Of a DNA stretch of 64,000 nt, positions 57,241 through 64,000 are shown piece after piece. The translations under genes and the position numbers were made by a program. The first letter of the stretch is position 1; each line of letters starts with the position of its first letter. The stretch is from NCBI GenBank assembly GCA_963812775.1, contig CAWEWH010000007.1, positions 992,001-1,056,000 on the forward strand. The letters run 5' to 3'. This DNA is from CAWEWH01 sp963812775. Its GTDB lineage: Bacteria; Pseudomonadota; Alphaproteobacteria; Rhizobiales; Beijerinckiaceae. The notes under the pieces were generated by a model. It saw nothing but the letters and a program-made list of their open reading frames with translations, had not been told where the DNA came from and did no database searches.

Positions 57241-58645
57241 ATGACAATGCCCCCTCGCCTGTCTGCCGCGTCGCAAGGCCTCAGCCGTTCCGCCCTCGTG
57301 GCGGCACTGAGCCTGAGCGTCGCCGCCCTGCCGCTGCCGGCCGCCGCCCAGAACAAGGGCCCGGCGTTTATCCGCGATGCCGAGATCGAACAGCTCATGC
57401 GCGACTATCTGGAGCCGGTCGCCAAGGCAGCCAGCCTGCGCACTGGCTCGGTCAAGGTCGTGCTGATCGGCGCGCGCCCGTTCAATGCTTTCGTGGCCGA
57501 CGGCAAGCACATCTTCATGAACACCGGCGCGCTCATCGACGCCAAAACTCCCAACGAGATCATCGGCGTCCTCGCGCACGAGAGCGGCCACATCGCCGGC
57601 GGGCATCTGGTGCGCCTGCGCGAGCAGTTGAAGAACGCCCAGATTATGGCGGCCGCCGCGATGGTCCTGGGCGGCGCTGCCGCCATCGGCGGCGCCCGCG
57701 CCGGGGTGGGTGAAGCGGGTACGGGCGGCATGGGTGTCGCGGTCGGCGGCCAGGAGATCGCCAAGCGCAGCATGCTCGCCTACCAGCGCAGCGAAGAGCA
57801 GGCGGCCGATCGGGCCGCCGTGCGCTATCTCGAAGCCACGCAGCAATCGCCGCAGGGCCTGCTGACGCTCTTCCGCCGCTTCAACGACGACGCCATGTTC
57901 AAGACCGCGTCGATCGACCCCTATCTGCAGAGCCATCCGCTGCCGCAGGAGCGCATGTCGAATCTCGCGACGCTGGTGCAGCAGAGCCGCTTTCGCGACG
58001 CCAAGGATCCGCCGACGCTGGTGCAGCGACACGAGATGGCGCGCGCCAAGCTCTATCGGATTCTTGGAGCGGCCCACGACGGTGTTGACCAAGTATCCGG
58101 CGAGCGACCGCTCGGGCCCCGCGCGCTACGCGCGTGCCATCTCCGCCTTCAAGAATGCCCGCTCGCAGGAGGGGCTTGCAGGGATCGACGAGCTCTTGCG
58201 CGAGCAGCCGCAGAATCCGTATTTCTGGGAGCTCAAGGGTCAGATGCTGCTGGAAACCGGCAAGGCCAAGGAGTCGCTCGAGCCGCTGCGCAAGGCGGTG
58301 TCGCTGTCGCCCAATTCCGGCCTGATCCGCGCCATGCTGGGCCGGGCGCTGGTGGCGACGGGGAATGCCGCGCTCAACGACGAAGCATTGCGCGAACTCG
58401 CCAATGCCGCCCAGCGCGAGCCCGACAGCGCCGACGCCTATCGCGACCTCGCCACTGTCTATGCGCGCAAGGGCGACATCGGCATGGCCGAACTCAGCGC
58501 CGCCCAGTCATTCTTCAATTCGGGACAATGGAGCGAGGCGGCAAGCCAAGCCACCCGCGCCATGTCTCGCCTGGCCAAGGGGTCTCCAGGCTGGATCAAG
58601 GCCGAGGACATCGTCAACTACAGGCCACCACGACCCAATACGTGA
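57241..58645 (+). CDS. M48 family metallopeptidase with TPR domain (BepA-like), frame broken once
   Basis: Exported protein with signal peptide (about 16-36, ending PLPAAAA) and the M48 domain with zinc motif His113-Glu114-x-x-His117 (AHESGH) and downstream EEQAAD. The C-terminal half is TPR-like (GIDELLREQPQNPYFWELKG). This is the BepA/YfgC-like layout, a periplasmic protease aiding outer-membrane protein assembly. The frame shifts at about 58057: CTCTATCGG probably should be CTCTATGG, restoring ARAKLYGFLERPTTVL. Corrected length 467 aa. It runs 32 bp ahead of a DsbA-like gene in the same direction. Confidence 0.88.
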
Positions 58646-58677
58646 GGCGGCCCTCGCTTCCAACAAGGAACATTTTG

Positions 58678-59442
58678 ATGAAACTCACCCGTTGGCTTGG
58701 CGCGCTCGCCTTCGCTGCGCTCGCGTCATCCGGCTTCGCGCAGGCAGCGGAATTCACGCCCGAGCAGAAGGGCGCGATCGAAGGCATCATCCGCGAGTAT
58801 CTGCTCAAGAACCCGGATATTTTGCAGGAGGCGCTCGGCGAGCTGGAACGTCGTCAGCAGGAGACGCAGCGCAGCGCCCAGCGCGAGGCGCTGGAGAGCG
58901 AGAAACAGACCCTGTTCAATTCTCCCAACGATGCCGTAATCGGCAATCAGAAGGGCAACGCCACCCTCGTCGTGTTCTTCGACTACAACTGCCCCTACTG
59001 CAAGAAAGCGGCGAGTGATTTGGACGAGTTGGTCAAGTCCGACCCCAACCTGCGCGTCGTGCTCAAGGAGTTCCCTGTCGTCCGCCCGCCCAACTCATTC
59101 GAGGTGGCGCGCATCGCGTTGGCCGCACGCGAGCAGCTGAAGGACGACAAGTATCTCGAATTCCACATGCGGCTGATGAGCGGCAAGGGACTGGTCAACA
59201 AGGAGCGCGCCATCGAGGCCGCCAAGGAGATGAAGCTTGACGTGGCGAGGCTCACCAAGGACATGGAGGCCGAGGCCATTCGCTTGACGATCCAGAACAC
59301 GGTCCGGCTTGGCGACAAGCTCGGCATCACCGGCACGCCCAGTTTCGTCGTCGGAGACGCGGTTATTTCGGGCGCTGTGGGGAACGAGCCCCTGCGACAG
59401 GCGCTCGCGGCGGTGCGGGCTTGCGGCAGGGCCACCTGCTGA
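58678..59442 (+). CDS. DsbA family thiol:disulfide interchange protein
   Basis: 254 aa periplasmic protein. Signal peptide (about 1-23), N-terminal helical region like the ScsC trimerisation domain (TPEQKGAIEGIIREYLL), then a thioredoxin fold with active site Cys105-Pro-Tyr-Cys108 and the cis-Pro loop GTPSFVV. The CPYC site and N-terminal domain resemble Com1/ScsC-like oxidoreductases or isomerases, so a protein disulfide isomerase role is as likely as oxidase. It follows the M48 protease (32 bp), pointing to a shared envelope-folding role. Confidence 0.92.
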   Translation: MKLTRWLGALAFAALASSGFAQAAEFTPEQKGAIEGIIREYLLKNPDILQEALGELERRQQETQRSAQREALESEKQTLFNSPNDAVIGNQKGNATLVVFFDYNCPYCKKAASDLDELVKSDPNLRVVLKEFPVVRPPNSFEVARIALAAREQLKDDKYLEFHMRLMSGKGLVNKERAIEAAKEMKLDVARLTKDMEAEAIRLTIQNTVRLGDKLGITGTPSFVVGDAVISGAVGNEPLRQALAAVRACGRATC

Positions 59443-59557
59443 ACGAATCATTTCTGGCTCGCGGGCCTTTGCCGGCATCGCTCGGACAAACCAATGGTCC
59501 CGAATAGCGTGCGCGGTTCCGGGGAAAATCCTGCGCCGACCAAACGGTTGGAGCCAG

Positions 59558-59581
59558 GATGCGATTGCGTGCAATCGCATC
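59558..59581. promoter_or_regulatory. Perfect palindrome upstream of the aroQ-accB-accC operon
   Basis: Arms GATGCGATTGC (59558-59568) and GCAATCGCATC (59571-59581) are exact inverted repeats around a 2-nt centre. It lies 70 bp before the aroQ start, with no T-run, so it is more likely an operator for a dimeric regulator than a terminator for dsbA. The binding protein is unknown. Confidence 0.6.
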
Positions 59582-59650
59582 GTGCTCTATGAGCGCCCGG
59601 TGGGTGCGCTTTGCCCCGGGAAAACCGCGTTCGACAGCTGTTAGCCGGTC

Positions 59651-60109
59651 ATGACAAGCGTGCACGTCCTCAACGGGCCGAATCTCAACCTGCTTGGCAC
59701 GCGCGAGCCTGCCACCTACGGTGCCGCGACCCTCGCTGACATCGAGAAGCGTTTGCAGGCGCGTGCCAAGGTGCTGGCGATCGAGCTTGTCTTCAAGCAG
59801 TCGAATATCGAAGGCGAACTCGTCAACTTCATCCAGGCGGCTGGCCTTGCCGGCGCCGGCATCATCCTCAACGCCGGCGCCTACACGCACACCTCGGTAG
59901 CGCTGCGCGACGCCATCAAGGCGGTCGATGCGTTGGCCATCGAGGTGCATCTGTCGAACGTTCACGCGCGCGAGGCCTTTCGCCACCAGTCCCACATTGC
60001 GCCCGTCGCCCAAGGCGTCATCTGCGGCTTCGGCCCGATGAGCTACGAGCTGGCCCTCGACGCCATCGTGCCGTTGCTCAAGGCGCGCGACAAACAGCCC
60101 CGCTCATGA
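59651..60109 (+). CDS. aroQ: Type II 3-dehydroquinate dehydratase
   Basis: 152 aa dodecameric enzyme of the shikimate pathway converting 3-dehydroquinate to 3-dehydroshikimate. Signatures VLNGPNLNLLGTREPATYG with catalytic Tyr23 and EVHLSNVHAREAFRHQS with catalytic His are intact. Its TGA overlaps the accB ATG (ATGA), so it is the first gene of an aroQ-accB-accC operon, a widespread bacterial arrangement. Confidence 0.97.
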   Translation: MTSVHVLNGPNLNLLGTREPATYGAATLADIEKRLQARAKVLAIELVFKQSNIEGELVNFIQAAGLAGAGIILNAGAYTHTSVALRDAIKAVDALAIEVHLSNVHAREAFRHQSHIAPVAQGVICGFGPMSYELALDAIVPLLKARDKQPRS

Positions 60110-60624
60110 ACGCCAAGGTGGAAGAGACATTGCCCGGCAAGCCAAAGGACAAAACCGAGAAGTTCGTCGATCCTGATGTCGTGCGCGAACTGGCGCGGTT
60201 GCTTGTCGAGACCGATCTCGCCGAGATCGAAGTGGAGAAGGGCGGCACGCGCATTCGCGTGTCCCGCCAAGTCAGCGCAGTGGCGGTGCCGGTACAGCCC
60301 GTTGCTGTCGGGGGCGCGGGCGCCGCCGTCGCCCAACAGCAGACGGCACCGATCTCTGCAGCGGCCGCGCCGGCCAAGCCCGCCGACCACCCGGGCGCTG
60401 TCACGTCCCCGATGGTGGGCACGGTTTATCTCCGGCCTTCTCCAGAGTCCGCGACCTTCGTCGATATCGGTAGCAAGGTGGCGGCGGGCGACAAGCTGCT
60501 GCTCATCGAGGCCATGAAGACGTTCAACGACATCGTGGCGCCGCGCGCCGGCACGGTGACGGCCATTCTCGTAGAGGACGGCCAACCCGTCGAATATGGC
60601 GAGCCGCTGCTCGTGATCGAGTAG
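60106..60624 (+). CDS. accB: Biotin carboxyl carrier protein of acetyl-CoA carboxylase
   Basis: 172 aa. Carries biotin on Lys138 in IEAMKT. A variable helical N terminus (about 1-60) and an Ala/Pro-rich linker (about 65-98, rich in AAAPAKP) are followed by the biotinyl domain (about 98-172). It shuttles carboxyl groups between AccC and AccAD for malonyl-CoA synthesis. It overlaps aroQ by 4 nt and is 4 bp before accC. Confidence 0.97.
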   Translation: MNAKVEETLPGKPKDKTEKFVDPDVVRELARLLVETDLAEIEVEKGGTRIRVSRQVSAVAVPVQPVAVGGAGAAVAQQQTAPISAAAAPAKPADHPGAVTSPMVGTVYLRPSPESATFVDIGSKVAAGDKLLLIEAMKTFNDIVAPRAGTVTAILVEDGQPVEYGEPLLVIE

Positions 60625-60628
60625 CAGG

Positions 60629-61993
60629 ATGTTCGACAAGATCCTCATCGCCAATCGTGGGGAGGTGGCGCTGCGCATCCTGCGCGCCGCCAAGGAGCTC
60701 GGCATCGCTACTGTCGCGGTGCACTCGACCGCCGACGCCAACGCCATGCATGTACGGCTTGCCGACGAGAGCGTCTGCATCGGCCCGCCGCCGGCACGCG
60801 AGAGCTATCTCAACATCCCGGCGCTGATCGCCGCCTGCGAAATCACCGGTGCCGATGCCGTGCATCCCGGCTACGGCTTTCTATCGGAGAATGCCCGCTT
60901 CGCCGAGGTGCTCGAGGAGCATGGCATTGCCTTCATCGGGCCGACGCCGGAGCATATCCGCCTCATGGGCGACAAGATCGCCGCCAAGCGCACCGCCAAG
61001 GAGCTGGGCATCCCCTGCGTGCCAGGCTCCGACGGCGGCGTGAACGACGACGACAGCGCCAAGCGCATCGCCGCCGACATCGGTTACCCTGTACTCGTCA
61101 AGGCTGCGGCAGGCGGCGGCGGCCGCGGCATGAAGGTTGCGCAATCCGAGGGCGAGCTGCATGGCGCCATGGCGACGGCCCGCGCCGAGGCCAAGGCCGC
61201 CTTCGGCGACGACACCGTCTACCTCGAGAAATATCTGATGAAGCCGCGCCACATCGAGATCCAGGTTCTCGGCGACGGGCAGGGCGACGCCATTCATCTC
61301 GGCGAACGCGACTGCTCGCTGCAGCGGCGGCACCAGAAGGTGTGGGAGGAGGCACCCTCCCCTGCGTTGAACGCCTCCGAGCGCGAGCAAATCGGTGGCG
61401 TCGTCGCCGCGGCGATGAAGACCCTGCGCTATCTCGGCGCCGGCACCGTCGAGTTCCTCTACGAGAACGGCGCCTTCTACTTCATCGAGATGAACACGCG
61501 CATCCAGGTCGAGCATCCGGTGACCGAGATGATCACCGGCATCGACCTCGTCAACGAGCAGATCAGGATAGCCGCCGGCTCCGCCCTGTCGCTGACCCAA
61601 AAAGAGGTGACCATCGAAGGCCACGCCATCGAGTGCCGCATAAACGCCGAGCATCCCTCCACCTTCCGGCCTTCGCCCGGCTCGATCACCTACTTTCATC
61701 CCCCCGGCGGCCTCGGGGTGCGCGTCGACAGCGCCGTTTACCAAGGCTACCGCATCCCGCCGCACTACGATTCCCTCGTCGGCAAGCTCATCGTGCATGG
61801 TCGCACGCGCACCGAATGCATGATGCGGCTGCGCCGCTCGCTCGACGAGTTCGTCGTCGATGGCGTCGACACGACATTGCCGCTGTTCCGCACCTTGGTG
61901 CGTAACTCGGACATCCAGAACGGGCTCTATGACATCCACTGGCTGGAGAATTTCCTGGCCGACGGCGGCATGGACAGCCCGGACAGCCGATGA
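60629..61993 (+). CDS. accC: Biotin carboxylase subunit of acetyl-CoA carboxylase
   Basis: 454 aa ATP-grasp enzyme that carboxylates biotin on AccB. N-terminal biotin-carboxylase domain (FDKILIANRGEVALRI), glycine-rich GGGGRGMK near 166, conserved metal-binding FIEMNTRIQVEHPVTE, and C-terminal BC domain. Full length, with no break. The translation start is 4 bp after the accB stop. Confidence 0.97.
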   Translation: MFDKILIANRGEVALRILRAAKELGIATVAVHSTADANAMHVRLADESVCIGPPPARESYLNIPALIAACEITGADAVHPGYGFLSENARFAEVLEEHGIAFIGPTPEHIRLMGDKIAAKRTAKELGIPCVPGSDGGVNDDDSAKRIAADIGYPVLVKAAAGGGGRGMKVAQSEGELHGAMATARAEAKAAFGDDTVYLEKYLMKPRHIEIQVLGDGQGDAIHLGERDCSLQRRHQKVWEEAPSPALNASEREQIGGVVAAAMKTLRYLGAGTVEFLYENGAFYFIEMNTRIQVEHPVTEMITGIDLVNEQIRIAAGSALSLTQKEVTIEGHAIECRINAEHPSTFRPSPGSITYFHPPGGLGVRVDSAVYQGYRIPPHYDSLVGKLIVHGRTRTECMMRLRRSLDEFVVDGVDTTLPLFRTLVRNSDIQNGLYDIHWLENFLADGGMDSPDSR

Positions 61994-62059
61994 CGGCTTG
62001 AGAGAAGTCCGTCGCATTCTTCTGTTCTCTCTCGGTCGCCGTCTGGTATCTTGATGGCC

Positions 62060-62725
62060 ATGAGCCGCCGCGACCGCGTCGAGATTACCCCGGACATTCT
62101 GCTCAAGGCCTATGCCTGCGGCATCTTCCCGATGGCCGAGAGCGCCGACGATCCGGGCCTGTTCTGGGTCGAGCCGAAGGAGCGCGGCGTCATCCCGCTC
62201 GACACCTTCCACGTGCCACGCCGCCTGGCGCGAACCGTCCTCCAGGGCGACTACGAGATCCGAATCGACACGGCTTTCGATGCGGTGATCGAGGGCTGCG
62301 CGCAGCCCAAGCGGGACCGCGAGAAGACCTGGATCAACAGCCGCATCCGGCGGCTCTATGGCGAGCTCTTCGATCTCGGCCACTGCCACACGGTCGAAGC
62401 CTGGCGCGGCGGCGAGCTTCTCGGCGGCCTTTACGGCGTCAGCCTCGGCGCGGCCTTCTTCGGCGAGAGTATGTTTCATCGTGAAGCAGATGCTTCGAAG
62501 GTGGCGCTGGTGCATCTCGTCGCCCGCCTCAGGATTGGCGGCTTCCGCCTCCTCGACACGCAATTCGTGACGCCTCACCTCACCCAGTTCGGCGCTGTCG
62601 AAATGTCGCGCAAGGCCTACCAGGCGGTTCTCGCCGAAGCCGTGGCCGAGAGCGCCGATTGGTGGGCGTGGGAACGCGGCCGCCGGGTCACGGGCGCTGA
62701 GGCGCTGGCCACGATCTCAGCCTAG
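62060..62725 (+). CDS. aat: Leucyl/phenylalanyl-tRNA-protein transferase
   Basis: 221 aa (ATG 62060; ATG 62054 and TTG 62051 are alternatives). Attaches Leu or Phe to N-terminal Arg/Lys of proteins, making N-degrons for ClpAP. Family signatures LLKAYACGIFPMAES, FWVEPKERGVIPLD and GGLYGVSLGAAFFGESMF are all present, as is the late segment LDTQFVTPHLTQFGAVE. It lies 66 bp after accC and ends 1 bp from the convergent DUF2155 gene. Confidence 0.95.
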   Translation: MSRRDRVEITPDILLKAYACGIFPMAESADDPGLFWVEPKERGVIPLDTFHVPRRLARTVLQGDYEIRIDTAFDAVIEGCAQPKRDREKTWINSRIRRLYGELFDLGHCHTVEAWRGGELLGGLYGVSLGAAFFGESMFHREADASKVALVHLVARLRIGGFRLLDTQFVTPHLTQFGAVEMSRKAYQAVLAEAVAESADWWAWERGRRVTGAEALATISA

Positions 62726-62726
62726 C

Positions 62727-63401
62727 CTATCGCCCGCCACCAAAGAGCTGTTCGAAGAAGTTCGGCTGCCGTCGCGGCTGCGCCGGTGGGGGCGGCTCGC
62801 GAACGACGGCGCGCTCGTCGTTGGGGAAGAAGCGCTGGCGCGGACCAGCCTGACCGGGCTGGCCCGGCTGCCCGGGTTGCCCCTGCAGGCCCGCTTGCCC
62901 CGGCTGGTTCGCCTGCTGGCGCCGCTGCTGTTGCTGGCGCTGCTGCGCGGTTGCCGCATCCTTCTTGAGCTGCTCGTCGGCCGGATCGACTTCCTTCGCC
63001 TCGACGATGATCTCGGTGCCGCCTTTGCATTCGGTCAGCCACAGGTCGTAGACGGGATGCTCGATGCCGTGCAGGCCGGGGCTCGAGGCGAACATCCAGC
63101 CGCCGAAAATGCGCTTGTGCTCGTTGGTGAACGTCACCTCTTCGACCTCGACAAAGGCCGTCGTGTTGGGCGCCTCGGTTTGCGGGCGGCTGAAGCAGCT
63201 GCGGGTCGTCAGCTGCAGCGCACCGAACTGCACGGTCTCGTCGACGGCCACCTCGAAAGCGATGATGCGGCCGGTGATCTTGTCGAGCCCGGAAAACACG
63301 GCCGTCGGGTTCTTGATCTTGTCGGCGGCGGCCGGCCCGACGATGGCCGCGACACCGATGCCGAAGGCGAGAATCGCCGCAGCCCGTCTTGAGAGAGCCA
63401 T
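62727..63401 (-). CDS. DUF2155 domain-containing exported protein
   Basis: 224 aa. Signal peptide (about 1-26, AILAFGIGVAAIVGPAAA). The DUF2155 core (about 27-145: VFSGLDKITGRIIAFEV, EVTFTNEHKRIFGGWMFASSPGLHGIEHPVYDLWL) is followed by an acidic linker and a low-complexity tail with Gln-rich (QQRQQQQRRQQ) and collagen-like PGQ/GQxG repeats (about 172-200). Conserved in alphaproteobacteria, function unknown; it often lies next to aat, as here. Start at 63401 leads directly into the signal peptide; longer frames overlap the thioesterase gene antisense. Confidence 0.88.
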   Translation of the reverse strand: MALSRRAAAILAFGIGVAAIVGPAAADKIKNPTAVFSGLDKITGRIIAFEVAVDETVQFGALQLTTRSCFSRPQTEAPNTTAFVEVEEVTFTNEHKRIFGGWMFASSPGLHGIEHPVYDLWLTECKGGTEIIVEAKEVDPADEQLKKDAATAQQRQQQQRRQQANQPGQAGLQGQPGQPGQPGQAGPRQRFFPNDERAVVREPPPPAQPRRQPNFFEQLFGGGR

Positions 63402-63552
63402 GCCATCCGTCTCGAAAGCCGCCGCCAGGACAGGCGTTAACACGCGAACCATGTTTGAAAAAGGGCGAAATGGCCTGCATTTCCCCACCTGCGAGGTAAT
63501 TGCTGCCAACCCAACGCTTGAGTATGCCTGCCCCTGACCGAACGGAGCACCC

Positions 63553-63948
63553 ATGGACATCGCCGCCTTATCGCAGAAATCCCTGCCGCCCTTTGCCAAG
63601 CTCCTCGGCCTCACCATTGTCGAGGCCACGCCAGAACGGGTGGTGGGCGAGCTCCTGGTGCGGGAGGAATTGTCGAATGGCGGCGGCGCGCTGCATGGCG
63701 GGGCCGCCATATCGATCGCCGACACGCTCGGCGCCGTCGCCACCATGATCAATCTCCAAGGCCAGGGCCGCACCGCCACCATGGAATCGAAGACGAATTT
63801 CGTCGCCCCCGGGGTCGTCGGCAGCGTGGTTCGGGCCGAAACCACACCGATCCATCGCGGCAAGCGCACGCATGTCTGGCAGACCCGCATCACGACGCCG
63901 GAGGGCAAGCTCGTCGCCCTGGTCACGCAGACCCAGATGGTGCTGTGA
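63553..63948 (+). CDS. PaaI-type hotdog-fold thioesterase
   Basis: 131 aa. Hotdog acyl-CoA thioesterase of the PaaI/YdiI type: GGALHGGAAISIADTLGAVA holds the catalytic Asp/His region, followed by TMESKTNFVAPGVVGSVVRAE. It hydrolyses aryl- or acyl-CoA thioesters; the substrate is unknown. Preceded by an ordinary ribosome-binding site (GGAGCACCC) and divergent from DUF2155 by 151 bp. The 52 bases after it to the window end hold no feature. Confidence 0.9.
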   Translation: MDIAALSQKSLPPFAKLLGLTIVEATPERVVGELLVREELSNGGGALHGGAAISIADTLGAVATMINLQGQGRTATMESKTNFVAPGVVGSVVRAETTPIHRGKRTHVWQTRITTPEGKLVALVTQTQMVL

Positions 63949-64000
63949 CCTTGAGCGGGGCGCTTCGCACGGCTCCGCTTGCGCTCGAAAAAATTGACGG

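Noticed and set aside
60881..62578. 565-codon frame antisense to accC and aat
   Set aside because: Both strands cannot code here; accC and aat on the plus strand carry complete family motifs.

Overview
The window is a high-GC chromosomal segment of an alphaproteobacterium, most likely order Hyphomicrobiales (Rhizobiales). The evidence is gene content and order: tRNA-Val/HU/lon/clpX/clpP/tig, a sigma-54-type promoter before glnB-glnA, an alphaproteobacterial suf operon (cysteine desulfurase-sufBCD-sufS-DUF59-sufA), an RNase E with a large acidic insertion, and an aroQ-accB-accC-aat-DUF2155 block. Family and genus cannot be fixed from the sequence alone. Almost everything is core housekeeping. 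I see no prophage, insertion sequence, CRISPR array or rRNA.

Layout. 1-7360: proteostasis block on the minus strand (tRNA-Val, HU, Lon, ClpX, ClpP, trigger factor, tRNA-Leu). 7497-9684: an odd pair, a Tat-exported multicopper-oxidase-fold protein that has lost its type 1 copper ligands, followed with a 1-nt overlap by a HipA-like kinase. 9693-13310: NAD(P)HX repair enzyme and the nitrogen genes glnB-glnA. 13342-17380: hydroxyacid dehydrogenase, a DUF2306/TetR divergent pair around a palindromic operator, MgtC-like protein, short-chain dehydrogenase, small membrane protein. 17611-27132: secreted caspase-like protein, ParE preceded by tandem palindromic repeats, AraC-GyrI regulator, Tat amidase, DEAD-box helicase, diguanylate cyclase. 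27202-34680: suf operon with an Irr/ICE-like box upstream. 34896-45810: hydrolase, anmK, tyrS, large AsmA-like protein, Bcp, M23 peptidase flanked by a 21-bp direct repeat, rhodanese/FtrA divergent pair, and a perfect 16-bp parS site. 45816-54347: prfB with the classic programmed +1 frameshift, mrcA, amiC and rne (cell-wall synthesis and division, RNA decay). 54386-64000: MFS exporter, aminotransferase, M48-TPR protease, DsbA-like protein, aroQ-accB-accC operon, aat, DUF2155 and a PaaI-type thioesterase.

A technical point matters for any user. At least ten single-base frameshifts break otherwise well-conserved genes, including essential ones (glnA twice, prfB twice beyond its programmed site, parE, sufA, SDR, DEAD-box helicase, AsmA-like gene, M48 protease). 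Nine of ten are one-base insertions, usually a doubled base. This looks like uncorrected sequencing or assembly indels rather than gene decay, so these are annotated as CDSs spanning the break, with the suspected position given.

How the genes work together: Lon, ClpXP, trigger factor and HU form a protein-quality and nucleoid module, and lon has a heat-shock-like promoter. PII and glutamine synthetase form the nitrogen-assimilation core. The suf genes assemble Fe-S clusters under probable iron control. AroQ/AccB/AccC link shikimate and fatty-acid precursors. PBP1A, AmiC and the M23 protein build and cleave peptidoglycan. AnmK recycles it.
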